Made by a program: the position numbers and the translations under genes | NCBI GenBank assembly: GCA_963922205.1 | Contig: CAWUHX010000208.1 | Coordinates: forward strand, 310,001-374,000 | Direction of reading: 5' to 3' | DNA length: 64,000 nucleotides | From: Romanomermis culicivorax | Taxonomy: Eukaryota; Nematoda; Enoplea; Mermithida; Mermithidae | Shown here: piece after piece, positions 11,865 to 23,827 of the stretch | How positions within the stretch are numbered: position 1 is the first letter of the stretch | Layout: the number at the start of each line of letters is the position of its first letter | Notes under the pieces: model-generated | The model's input: the letters and a program-made list of their open reading frames with translations, nothing else | Told to the model about the DNA's origin: nothing | Database searches by the model: none

Positions 11865-12605
11865 TTTTGATTTTAAATTTTAAAATTTTTTAATTTCAAA
11901 TTTCAAAATTTTTCAATTTTAAATTTTAAATTTTTTAATTTTAAATTTTAAATTTTTAAATTTTAAATTTCAAATTTTTTAATTTTAAATTTTTTTAATT
12001 TCGAATTTTAAAATATTTTAATTTTAAATTTCACAATTTTTTAACTTTCAATTTGAAATTTTTTTATGTTAAATTTTATATTTTTTCAAACTTGTTTATT
12101 TGAAATTTTGAAATTTTCTGATTTTGAATTTCTAAATTTTGAATTTTTAAATTTTAAATTTATTAATTTTAAATTTTTTAATTCTAAATTTTAGTTTTAA
12201 ATTTTTTAATTTTAAATTTTTTAATTTTAAATTTTTTAATTTTAAATTTTTCGATTTTAAATTTTTCAATTTTAAATTTTTTAATTTTCAATTTTTTAAG
12301 TTTAAATTTTTTAATTTTAAATTTTTCAATTTTAAATTTTCAATTTTAAATTTTTAAATTTGAATTTTTAAATTTAAATTTTTTAATTTAATTTTAAATT
12401 TTTTAATTTTAAATTTTTTGATTTTAAATTTTTAATTTTAAATTTTTAATTTTAAATTTTTAATTTTAAATTTTTAATTTTAAATTTTCTAATGTAAACA
12501 GTTTTCAATTTGAAATGTTAAAATTTTCTAATTTTAAGCTTTAATTTTTTTCTTAATTTCAAATTTTAAATATTTTCAATTTTAAATTTTTTTACGTTAA
12601 TAAAG
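11865..12605. repeat. Degenerate AT minisatellite (TTTTAAATTTTT type)
   Basis: About 740 bp of imperfect repeats of a TTTTAAATTTT(T)AA-like unit with a period near 12. Units from 12180 to 12480 are the most regular. There is no coding potential. Confidence 0.9.
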
Positions 12606-13255
12606 TTTGATGTTAAAATTAATTAATTTCTTAGAAAGGTAATTTGTTAATAATTAAAAACGCTGGAATCAATCAACAAAAACCACAAATCTGCCATTTT
12701 GTTGTGAACAAACATGGCTACAGTATTACAACCCGCTGTAGTTGGAAAGTATTGCACTTGGGTAAAGTGCGTATATTTCACTGAAAAACATGAAATTCCT
12801 ATTTATTAGTCGACTACTCTATCTTCTCTGGTAGCAAATTATTAGTTCTTGCTAATTTCAGTTCATTTTACATTCCAATTACCGGAAAATGTAACTAGGA
12901 TTATGCGCAGGCTGAAGCTGTTATGCATTTGATGGGTAATTACTGTAGCTTGTAGCTTTCCCGATCCCTAAAAAGTACAGAAGGCTTGTACTTTGTTCCC
13001 TACATCAGGGAAGCCGATCCTTTCCGGATCAGGAAGACATCAGGAACACCTTTCCTTATCAGGTCGGGAATGCTATCCCGGTCCTGATTTCAGGATTAGG
13101 GATTGTGTCAGGATCGAAAATTTAGGAAACGAGCTTTCCTGACTCAGGAAAGACCAATTTTTTAATGATCAGAACGACTATACATCGGCCTTTAGCTCCA
13201 TCACCATGTCAGCCAAAATGGTGTCAATTCCTAACACCATGTTGACTTAACAGGG
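12606..13255. other. Unassigned; clusters of TCAGGAA motifs
   Basis: There are clustered short motifs of the TCAGGAAAGG/CCTTTCCTGA type around 13010-13170, with relatives near 11560-11600. This might be the ends of a decayed element. No gene was found. Confidence 0.3.
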
Positions 13256-13259
13256 ATTG

Positions 13260-13771
13260 GGTTGTAGTGTATTTCCGCCGATCTGTGGAATATTCTTGTG
13301 TTTGTCGTTTTTTGAAAGAGGCACGCAGGTTCAAAGTGAAGCGAGCAATGGGGACCATTGAGAGACGTCTTACTGTAGTGTGAATCGGCAAAAGTGCGTT
13401 GGTCTCTCTCTCTTATTATTAGTGTTGTTGTATTTTGCGCGCTTCCCCGTGTGCCAAGTCCATTGTGTGTTTTCCCTAGCACGAGGGAGTTTTATTATTT
13501 CTTGCCCACTCGAGTTTTGTATGAGTTAGTGTATGTTTTTTTGTTAGATAAAATTGGAGAAAAGCCCCTTTTATTTCAATTACCTAATTGGGAGACAGAT
13601 TAAGGAATTAGGTTTTCTTAATCTGTGGGCTGATTCTTGTCAGTTTTAAGTAGATTAATTAAGCAGTTTATTGGGTAAGCATGGGCGTTGGAAATACATG
13701 CATTAAGGACGAATTCTGGAATCCCACTCCTGCCTCTCTCCTAAAACCCCGACCATTTGGAAAATACAACA
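13260..13771 (+). mobile_element. Solo LTR, family 2, copy 1 (4-bp TSD)
   Basis: This 512-bp unit ends AATACAACA and starts GGTTGTAGTG where sister copies have TGTTGTAGTG. It is flanked by ATTG at 13256-13259 and 13772-13775. Sister copies are at 13956, 42539 (minus) and 56362 (minus). It is a solo LTR, since no internal sequence is attached. Confidence 0.75.
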
Positions 13772-13955
13772 ATTGTGAGTATGGGCCTAAATGCTGAAAT
13801 TAAATAAACAATACTATTACGGCACCTCCAATAATATACAAGGACTTCATTGGTTCAAAACTAAAAATTTATGCAGGGTATTGTTCTAATTGTCGACTGC
13901 TACTCGAACACCATTACAATTCAAGTGAAGAGAATAATGGAGTCAATGCAAAACA

Positions 13956-14469
13956 TGTTATAGTGTATTTCTGCGGATTTGTAGAATATTCTCGTATTTG
14001 TTGTTTTTCGAAAGAGGTGTGCAGGTTCAAAGTAGAGCGAGCGATGCAGACCATCAAGAGACGTGTTACTGTAGCCCAAATCGGCACGCATGCGTTGGGC
14101 TCTCTCTCTCATTATTAGTGTTATATTTTTGTGTATTAACCCTCCTCCCCGTGTGCCAAGTCCATTGTGTGTTTTCCCTAGCATGAGGGATTTTTATTAT
14201 TCGTCGTCCACTCGAGTTTTGTATGAGTAAGTGTGTCTTTGTGGTAGATAAAATCGGAGAAAAACTCTCCTATATTTTTCACACGGAGTTGGGAGACAGA
14301 TTAAAGAACTTGGTTTTCTTAGTCTGTGGGTTAATTATCGTTGGGTTTAGGTAAGTTAATTGAGTTTTAATCAGGTAAGCGTGGGCGTCAGAAATACATG
14401 CATTAAGGACAAACTCTGGAATCCCACTCCTGCCTATCCTAAAACCTCGACAATTTTGAAAATACAACA
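13956..14469 (+). mobile_element. Solo LTR, family 2, copy 2 (4-bp TSD)
   Basis: This 514-bp unit starts TGTTATAGTG, ends ATACAACA, and is flanked by AACA (13952-13955 and 14470-14473). It lies in the same direction as copy 1, with 184 bp between them, but has its own TSD, so the two are independent insertions. Confidence 0.75.
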
Positions 14470-14899
14470 AACATTATTAGCATATGTACTGATATTTGAG
14501 TTTACCATCAGGTAACATTAATCTCAAAAAAATCATGTGCAAGACATTTGTTTTTCGTAGCATGAGGAAAACTTTGATCATTCTGAACTTCAGAGGGGTT
14601 GGAACCAACTTTTTTTCTAAAACAGATTCAAAATTGACCATATGTCTTCAAAGCATGGTTTTTACATGTTTTTCATTGTATAGTTTCAATTGAAAAAAAC
14701 AAAGATGAATTTTTCTCCTTTTATTCTTCTTTTTTTTCTCCTATTATTCCAGGCATAAATCTTCTCCCAAATTTCATACCATAAGTATCCTTAAATATCA
14801 AAAATTGTGCGGAGCCTTCAACCACCAAAACTTTTAAGGGTCAGTGTCAATGCAGCCCCCAAAAACGTGTGCACTTGTGACCGAGTTTTGAAGACTATA

Positions 14900-15480
14900 G
14901 TCAAATCATTTTGGTTGAAACCCGATTTTTCATCATTTAGAATTGTATTTCTTTTTTTATTTTATTTTTAATTTTATTTCATGAAGAAACAGTCATATAA
15001 ACAATCATATTATACCATATGAGTATGGACTGATACCTGTTGATTTTCAGGATATTCCCTATTATGGGGATAAAAATTTTTTTTCATTATTCTGGTACTG
15101 CTAACCAAACTGGCTATTATTCATGGTAAAAGTGCAGAATATTGTTTTCTACTATTATGAGAATCCTTGAGCTCTTTCAAATGTGATATTGAGAAAAATG
15201 TCCAATCCTTCATTCCATATTCGTCTTTTGTAATTTTGCAGAAAAATTACTGTAGGGTGAATAGTCAGACCTGCCATTTGGTGTCATTTTGGAACCATTC
15301 AAAAAGTCAATAATCCTGCTCTAGCACAAAAACTTCCCCAATGCTGAACATTTTTTGATGTAGAATGGTAGACAATAAGCAATTATTGAATTTTCAATAT
15401 GCTAAAAGTTTTCAGAAAGTTTCAGTCTAAAAATTTACAAATCCAGATATGCTTCTCATAGGGTACTTCATAAATGGCAT
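14900..15480. repeat. Old dispersed repeat, copy 2
   Basis: Landmarks such as GTTGATTTTCAGGATATT and GAGCTCT-TCAAATGT-ATAT occur in the same order in the reverse complement of about 1200-1560. Divergence is high, and no gene is seen. Confidence 0.45.
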
Positions 15481-15540
15481 ATAAATTTGCCGACATCTTT
15501 CTACAATACAGTATTGATGTCAACATCTTCCTTAGGAATT

Positions 15541-16055
<515 letters not shown>

Positions 16056-16269
16056 TATTATAACATTAAGCCACAGCTCGGCTGCAGCTTAACTTTCTTG
16101 ATATATTTTGTGTTCATGAGTGAAGCTGCAGTTTAAGCTGCAACTCAACTTGAGCTTAAGTGTCTTTGATGAAACCAGCCACAGATAAGTTCTCATAGGG
16201 TGCAAATTAAAATTAAAACTAAAATTTCACAGGCTGTGTTCTTTCTATCAAGCTGCTCTCTGGATCCAC

Positions 16270-17056
16270 TGTCAGAGGGTCAATTCCTCTGACCTTTGGT
16301 CCTCTAACTACCTCATTTTTATTCTCTAAAACTCCTTTGTTGTTAAAGTGATTTCATTTATTCTTGGGCAAACAAACCAGTAAAACGTTTTGTGTCATAT
16401 ACATTTTTGGCTCAAAAAATACATAAATGGTGATGTGAATGTTTTGCATGCATCTGGAAAGTCGATGTTAGACGCGTGGCGGTTTGTTTCATTATTATTA
16501 TTATTTCGTCTTATTGTGAACCGGTCGCGTTTTCCTTTGCGTCTTCAAAGAAGACTTGTGGCGACTGTGGAAGGTTGGCGGACGCATTTTATTGTTCGTA
16601 TTGTTGTGTGTTTTCGACTTCGCGTCGCGGACTCGTCTGGAGAAACTCCCGCGACCTGAGAAGACTTTCGACGTTCAAACTTGGTTGAGGAGAAGAGTGA
16701 GTGTTAGTTCAACAGGTAGACAGATCATTTTCTCAAGCTTTCAGCTTAGGTAGTGGATTAAGATACCCGAAGGTCCCTGGGACTCTGTGTACAGGGACTT
16801 AAGAAGGGTCAGCGGCTTAGGGAGGAGATTAGTGTTCGTATTCATACTTTGGCATTTTGTATTTTCGTTCACCACTTGCTCACGGTTGTATTTGCACTTT
16901 TGTCAGTTCCCAAAATAAATATCTTTGTTTCTTACGTCTCTGTGACCTGCAGTAGGATAGTATCTAGCACCGGGTTAGCGTCAGGGGCCGTACTAGATTG
17001 GATCTCCCAAGAACCGCAGCTAGGTAGCCGAGGGCATACGAGCACGTAATACGACA
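16270..17056 (+). repeat. Element 1 5' LTR
   Basis: It starts TGTCAGAGGG and ends AATACGACA. An 8-bp inverted repeat (GTCAGAGG/CCTCTGAC) lies at 16271-16293. A polyadenylation signal AATAAA is at 16914-16919. It is identical to the 3' LTR except for about five single-base differences (near 16434, 16457, 16717, 16750 and 16828). Diverged solo copies are at 36710-38602 and 43988-44813. Confidence 0.95.
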
Positions 17057-17057
17057 T

Positions 17058-17075
17058 TGGTGACTTGTACAGCTA
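17058..17075 (+). promoter_or_regulatory. Putative primer-binding site
   Basis: TGGTGACTTGTACAGC begins two bases after the 5' LTR, where a tRNA primer would anneal; the leading TGG matches a tRNA CCA end. I cannot assign the tRNA. Confidence 0.6.
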
Positions 17076-17087
17076 CGAAGGTAAAGG

Positions 17088-18908
17088 ATGAAGAAAGCAT
17101 CAAAACCGAAATTAACGGTACGGAAACAACCTTGCAGACGACCAAAGGTAACATTATTACAACCTGAAGTAAATAAAGAGGATCAAACTGAACGAATGGC
17201 GAATATGGAGGCGACTATCGAGCAAGTAGCAAAGAAATTTGCGAATTTACCCGAGGATAGTGATAAAGATCAAACTATTGATGCGGAAACATATGATTAT
17301 GCGGATCACCGGATACAGATGTCCTCTGATTCAATATCATCTTTTGAGAAAATTAGTCTACCCCCCGAAACGAATGCGGTATCATTTTATAACTCAAAAT
17401 ATACGCCTACAGTACCGAAAACGGACGCGAAGGTCGACATTGAACCGAAACCGAAAAATGAAATGGAAAGGATAACGAGTGGAAATATACAGGATGTGGC
17501 CACCTTAGCCATCCTGGAATCCATGCAAAGAGCCGTTGACAAATCAACTAATGCTGTTAATGTGGAAAGAACGAAGGCGGCATTACGAGAACAAGAAATA
17601 CTGGATCAACTCATGCGAGAAAGAGCGGAACGCAAGTTGTGGGAAGAAAAATTCCGGGAACAAGAACAACAAAATTCAAGAAAGATAATGGAAGAAGTTG
17701 AAAAGCAAATGCGGGAACTGATGAAAAAAATGGACAAAAGACCTGACGAAAGAATATTGAATACCGGAGATATGGAAATACTTCCGTCTGAAACGGTCAA
17801 AGACCATTTAGACAGGAGTTTAGAAAGAAAATTGAACTGGTTTGAAAACCACTTGGCTCAGGCTCAGGCTCAAGGTGCCCAACATCGAATGATGGAAGAA
17901 GATATACCAACTACGTCATGGAATCAAGGAAGAGAGCAACCCATACCTGGAGGAAGTCCTCGAAATCGGCAAGACTATGGAAGATATTGTGAAGACCCTG
18001 AAAAAAGGATGAAGATAATCTTAAGCCGAATGAAAAACAAAGAAATATCCGATAAAATGGAGGCTGCAGAAATACTCAATTTTTTCGCCTGTCTGGAGGG
18101 CACATTCAAGCCTGAAGACACAGAGGACCTGAGAATTGAAGTGCTTTGGCGTTGTTGTGATTTTGAAACGTCGACTTATGTAGACAAAAATGGCAGCTAT
18201 GAAGAAGGAAAAGCAAGCGTAATCAGAATGATCACCCCCAAAATGGATACTCCTGCACTTAGAAGGGAATTACATGATATGAAAAAACGAAAAGGGGAAA
18301 CTACGAAGGATTTTTTGCGACGAATAAAGACGTATGTACATTTATTGAATTACGAAAAAACAGAAAACGAAAGAAATCGAATTGTTATCGAAACATATTT
18401 TCACAAGGCTCCAGTATACGTCCAAACTCGAATGGAAGGTCGGCTCCACGAATTCAAAAATATCGCCTCTTTGGCAGAATTCGTAAATAAATTGAAAGCC
18501 GATACGACGGCTTGGAAGGAATTCAGCGAAGAGCAGGAGGACGGCGAAGACGATCAGCTGAATCGAGTCTATGAAAACCGAAGATTTAATAATTTGCAGA
18601 TTCGTCGGCAGGATAGTACTATAGGTCAACAACAACAAATTATAAGGCCTCAGCAAATTTTTCCATCTCCACCAGCATTTCAAAACCCCGTATCTCAACA
18701 AGATATTATGAAGATGGTCAATGACGCAATTAGGAATCAGGGCCCTCCAGCTCCTAATCGTTGGGGAGTCAATAATAATTCTAATAATGCTCAATATAAT
18801 AATCTACCTGATCGAGTTTTGGGGAATCCATATCGCCGACCGTATTGTTCATACATAAGTCCAATAGCCACTCGTCTGAAAATTTTTTTATTCTTCACCC
18901 GGAACTGA
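17088..18908 (+). CDS. gag: Element 1 gag polyprotein (606 aa)
   Basis: This is the structural polyprotein that would form the particle around the RNA. The start is the first ATG after the primer site. The N-terminus is basic. Residues about 165-222 are a charged coiled coil rich in E, R, K and Q. Residues about 305-485 are a helical region resembling a Gypsy capsid, with a retrotransposon-gag-like stretch of [19 protein letters not shown]. The C-terminus is rich in Asn, Gln and Pro. No CCHC zinc knuckle is present; an Arg-Gly/Asn-rich basic stretch that could replace it is encoded just downstream in the pol frame. The last about 100 bases overlap pol in the -1 frame. The frame is uninterrupted. 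Confidence 0.85.
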   Translation: MKKASKPKLTVRKQPCRRPKVTLLQPEVNKEDQTERMANMEATIEQVAKKFANLPEDSDKDQTIDAETYDYADHRIQMSSDSISSFEKISLPPETNAVSFYNSKYTPTVPKTDAKVDIEPKPKNEMERITSGNIQDVATLAILESMQRAVDKSTNAVNVERTKAALREQEILDQLMRERAERKLWEEKFREQEQQNSRKIMEEVEKQMRELMKKMDKRPDERILNTGDMEILPSETVKDHLDRSLERKLNWFENHLAQAQAQGAQHRMMEEDIPTTSWNQGREQPIPGGSPRNRQDYGRYCEDPEKRMKIILSRMKNKEISDKMEAAEILNFFACLEGTFKPEDTEDLRIEVLWRCCDFETSTYVDKNGSYEEGKASVIRMITPKMDTPALRRELHDMKKRKGETTKDFLRRIKTYVHLLNYEKTENERNRIVIETYFHKAPVYVQTRMEGRLHEFKNIASLAEFVNKLKADTTAWKEFSEEQEDGEDDQLNRVYENRRFNNLQIRRQDSTIGQQQQIIRPQQIFPSPPAFQNPVSQQDIMKMVNDAIRNQGPPAPNRWGVNNNSNNAQYNNLPDRVLGNPYRRPYCSYISPIATRLKIFLFFTRN

Positions 18909-21900
18909 TCCAGCCAACGGATCAAGGAAGACCGTGGAATCATGGTAACAACTTCTATAATCGAAATTTCGACCATCGCGGTGGTTTCGTGAATCGTGGA
19001 CGAGCCGGTTTTGCAAATTTTGGTCAACGAATGCCATACAATAATAATATCGAACAAAATCCAAACACGGCATATTATTATCGTCAAAATAATGTCCCGC
19101 AGCCACCACCGAATATCGCACCACCAACAACATCGCAACCGATCAATAATCCTCCGAATAATTCCATAAACGTCATAAATTCACAAGAGGCTAAAAAACA
19201 TGATAAACCAGAAATTATAGCCCTAGATGGAGTACTTATAGAAAATTATGAGTTAAGCTTGGCGAATGTTATCAGCTCCACTTCAGAAGCAAAGCCTAGA
19301 CTCGCCAATGATAACGAACATTTATTTTTGGAAAATTTTCGCAAATGTCAACCACTGTTAATACCCGTCAAAATACGTGGAGAAGAATTTAAGGCTCTAA
19401 TCGATACGGGAGCACAATCTAGTTTTATGAGGACAGATACAGCATCAAGATTGCTGAATATATCAAAGACAAAATTTCCGATTTTGAATTCTGTAGTAAC
19501 AGCGGTTGGAAAACGCGTAACAACATACGGTCCTACATTCATATACGTTGGAACTGGTTTTGGAAATTTTCTTGCTAGATTCGCATTGCTAGATAACCTA
19601 AATGAAGGTATTATATTGGGTCTAGATTTTCTAACCCATCCTAGTATACAGGCATCTATTGATTTTCGAAACGGCCATATACGCCTAGCGAATGTAGAAA
19701 GACAGATAATTAGTGAAACGCTATTCGACGATACGCAAATACTGCCGCGGTTGCCAATTCCTGCAAATCCGATGGTTTTGGATCACGTACCCATAAAAGA
19801 GGAAATCAAGGAAGAAGATTTGCCTGAGTTAGAAAGTGATGACGATCAAGAACAAGTCATGCGAATTACCGAAATGAACGAGGAAACCTTTATTTGGACA
19901 AAAAATGGGACGTATATTCCCCCGAATACCACTTCCTTTGTACAAGCTGTGGTTTGGCCACAGAAAGATTGGACAAAGGGCCCCATAGTGATAGAAGAAA
20001 CGGGGAAGAATACTTTGTTCGACGTTGATGCCTCAATTGTGGACGCCAGGGATAATAATTTCCAAATTCTATTGATAAACGAAACAAACAAGGGGATAAA
20101 ATTGCGTAGTAACGAGCTAATAGCAAAATCCAAAACGAAATTCGTAGGGCAAGAGTTTGACAAAAAGATACACCAACTTCAGTCCGAACCGCAAATTCAA
20201 CAACAGAGCGAACCTGAATTTATCAAAATCATAACGCAATTAGTAAAAGAATCAAGTATTGATCGACAAGGGCAACAACAGCTTATGAACGTCCTACTGA
20301 AACATAGGCACGCATTTAGTATGAAGAACGACCCTCTAACGATGACTCATGAGGCACAACACAGAATCGACACAGGAGACGCGTTGCCGGTCCAAAAGCA
20401 CTACTGGAGAGCTCCCATCATGCAAAGGGATATTATTCGCGAACATGTGAAAGATATGATGGAAAAGGGCGTCATTGAGCCTTCTAGGAGCCCTTGGGCT
20501 GCACCATTGTTCTTAGTGGGCAAAAAAGATGGCACATGGAGACCAGTAGTCGACTACAGAGGAATCAATCAAGTGACAAAGGACGATAAATTCCCGATAC
20601 CACGAATCGACGATTATTTAGATGCGTTAGGAGGTGCGCGCTATTTTTCGACCTTGGATCTAAAGTCCGGATATTGGCAGGTACCCATGCACTCAGAATC
20701 GAAAGAAAAAACAGCATTCATATGTCAAGACGGCCTGTTCCATTCAAGGTGATGCCGTTCGGTTTAAAAAATGCTCCCGCAGAATTTCAGCGTCTCATGG
20801 AGCGAATTCTTTATCCATATGTGTGGAAAATATGTTTAGTATATATTGACGACGTGATAATCTTTTCAAAAACAGTCGAGGAGCATTTACAAAATATAGA
20901 GACTATTTTTCGATGTTTGACAAACGCAAACCTTACATTGAAACCTGACAAATGCTCCTTTATGCCGGCCAGCGTAAAATTTTTAGGCCACATATTGGAC
21001 AAAAATGGAATGTCAGTTGACCCCCAGAAAATAGAAGCGGTAAAAAACTTTGAAGTACCCAAGTCCATCAAGCAGCTGCAAAAATTTTTGGGAATAGTGC
21101 AATGGTCCAAACGATTCATACATAACTTAGCCTTTATCGCTCAGCCTTTATTTAAAGCCCTCGTAAAAAAGAATAGAAAAGAGAAGTTTGAACTTTGGGA
21201 AGAGCAATTAACGGCTTTTGGAGGGGTAAAAGATGCCCTAATGACGGCACCATTTCTGCGGTACCCAGTATTCGATGGATCGGCGAAGTTTGTAATTCAA
21301 ACGGATGCATCAGGGACAGCAATAGGTGCGATTCTATATCAGGAAACGGAAAACGATCGCTGGACGATAGCATATTCGAGCAGAGTCTTAAACGATGCCG
21401 AAACAAGGTATTCGACAACGGAAAGAGAGTGCTTAGCCGTAGTCTATGGATTCAAACAGTACCGACATTATGTTATGGGGTTTAGGGTCACAATTAGAAC
21501 AGATCATAAACCACTTACCTGGCTCTCCGCAGAGAAACAACAAAATCAAAGATTATTGAAATGGGCTTTATATATTGGACAGTTCAACTACACATTTGAA
21601 TATGTAGCCGGACGCGAGAACGCCTTTGCAGATTTTTTATCAAGATCAGAGGAAAAAGAAAAGGTCCGAAACAAGAAACCAGAAGGTAACGAAAAAATTG
21701 AAGACGAAAAAGTGGATACGGAACCCGAATGCATGGCAGTAACAAGAGCTATGACAAGACAGATGCTTGAATCAGAGACACAAGAAGTATTTATTGATCC
21801 TCCACCACCAACTCAACAAGAAATAGACCAAACGCCAGAGGAAGCAAAAAAGGAGTCTGATTTATTCTCTCTGGAACTGATCAAGAAACAACAGCGATTA

Positions 21901-23115
21901 GACCAGAAGTTGGTGGACATTTTTCGGAATATCGGTGAAAACAGTTCAAAAAAATACTTCAATAGTTTTCACTTGGAAAACGAAGTATTGTATCGGGAAA
22001 GTATCCACGGAAGAAATCAATTAGTAATCCCTACCAAGCTGAGGCATCTTGTCCTACACCAGTACCACGGCGATACCTTGATGGGACATCAAGGGATAGA
22101 TAGAATCATTGCCGCAATTGGGAATAAATTTTGGTGGTCAAATATGGAAGACGACATCATTAAGTGGATAAAATCCTGTGTCGTATGCCAATTATGTCGC
22201 CCAATAGCGAACCCAATTCAACCACTCAACCCTATACCCGTTTCCTATCCTTGGGAAATAGTAGCCACCGATGTGGTTAGTATTTCGCCCTTACGAGAAA
22301 AAAGGCCATATGTTATCGTATTCATGGATTATTTCAGGAAATGGGTGGAGGCCAAGTGTATTCCCGATCAAAAAGCCGATACTATAGTAAAGGCCTTCAT
22401 GGAGAAAGTAATTTATACTCACGGGGCGCCAAAACACTTGCTGAGCGATCAAGGCTCAGCATACATGTCCGAATTAATGCGCAACGTATGCGACCTTCTC
22501 AAAATCAAGAAAATAAATACGACACCATACCACCCACAATGTAATGGTATGGTGGAAAGATTTAATAGAACGCTAATTGAGCAGATTAGGAGAGTGGCAA
22601 TTACCGACCCGGATGATTGGCCCCATTATTTGGAACAGATTTTATTTGCGTATCGGATTACGCCTCACTAAACTACAAAAAATTCCCCCCATAGCCTACT
22701 ATACGGGCACGAGGCAAGGTTCCACATAGACAACGAAATAGCGAGGCCCATAATTATTCAGAATAATTACGACACCTATAGATACATGTTAACGGAGCAT
22801 CTCCTTAACACGTATAAAACTATAAACGAAAACCATAAAAAATCGGCGGCCGAAAGAAAATTACAGTATGATAAGAAGGCTCGCGAAAAGACGTTCCAAA
22901 CGGGTGAACTTGTCCTCTATCAAAAGGGAATTATCAAAGGAAAGGCCGACACTACAAATGACGGCCCCTACGAAGTAATTGAAACACAAAATTTAGATAA
23001 AAATGTTATAAAAATACGCCGCGCTGGGAAACCAGATTCGCGTGTACAAATAGTCTCCGTAAATCGCGTAATGCCTTTTATTACGCGGATACCTGATTTT
23101 TACTGTAGTTCATAA
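18812..23115 (+). pseudogene. pol: Element 1 pol: protease, RT, RNase H, integrase (broken)
   Basis: The pol enzymes copy the RNA to DNA and insert it. An Arg-Gly/Asn-rich stretch comes first, at about 18940-19080. The protease has D-T-G-A at 19403-19414 and an ILGLDFL flap-side motif. RT has the GYWQVPM and MPFGLKNAP motifs, and its YIDD is at 20842-20853. RNase H has QTDAS (Asp at 21304), TERECL, RTDHKPL and ADFLSR. Integrase has an HHCC finger, then Asp at 22270, Asp at 22447 and Glu at 22555, with 35 residues between the last two (DD35E), then a GPY-type tail. Breaks: the frame changes by one base at about 20741-20744 inside RT, and a TAA at 22669-22671 cuts integrase after its core. The rest reads open to 23115. 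Confidence 0.92.
18884..18924 (+). promoter_or_regulatory. Candidate -1 ribosomal frameshift signal (gag to pol)
   Basis: T TTT TTA occupies 18884-18890 in the gag reading frame, which is the canonical slippery pattern X XXY YYZ. Slipping one base back enters the open pol frame. The gag stop TGA is at 18906-18908. A 6-bp hairpin, TGATCC/GGATCA (18906-18911 with 18919-18924), follows. The 15-nt spacer is longer than the usual 5-9 nt, so the stimulator may be a different fold. The homopolymer could instead be a mutational frameshift. Confidence 0.6.
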
Positions 23116-23827
23116 TTCATTTTTATCGTTTTATTTGCGCGTTGTGTTCAAATTTTGTTTTATGTGTCCTTTTTTAATCTTCCCTGTATCATAATTTTCC
23201 CCATTTCTCCTCGTTTTTTCCCTTTGAATTTTTATCGTTCTAACTTATTTTTGGCAATTTTATGGCAGTTTTAGGCACTTGTAAAAAATTACGACGCCGA
23301 AAAATTTTTAATGGGCAAAAATTATATTTTTTCACGCGCTCGGTGTGAAGAAATGAAAATGTTATAAGTCCCGAAAAAACCCCTCCCGAGTTATAGATCC
23401 CATAAAATCGAAGCTGTTATGGAGCTACTTTTTAGATTTCATTTGCAAAGTATTATAATATTCATTATTATCGTCGACTGGAGGATTTTTGAAGTTCAAA
23501 TTCGAACGCGATATGGCCACGTCCAGCTTCGTCGAAGTAGACAGTAGTTTCGGGCAACCGCAAGATCGCCAAGATAATACAAATTTCCAACTTAGTAGTA
23601 AGTGTGAAAAGGTTGAAATATGTGGTAGAAATTTTTTATTCGAAATAAGACTCTAAATTGACCGGGCGGCAATTTATATGCTGAGGATTTTGGGTATTTG
23701 AGAGACTGATCAACTCACCTATGTCCAAATTTATTCTTGTGCATTTGAGTCGTTTTGTTTCGAAATTATCACAAAAAATTGTAGTTAAAAAATTGTATGA
23801 AAATTTTAAGATTACAATGTTCGGAGA
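23116..23827 (+). other. Spacer between pol and the extra frame
   Basis: About 710 bp of AT-rich sequence without a supported frame. A spliced subgenomic message would need an acceptor here, but none stands out. Confidence 0.5.

Noticed and set aside
12724-12810. Possible first exon of a host gene starting ATGGCTACAG
   Set aside because: The frame closes after about 28 codons and nothing downstream continues it.
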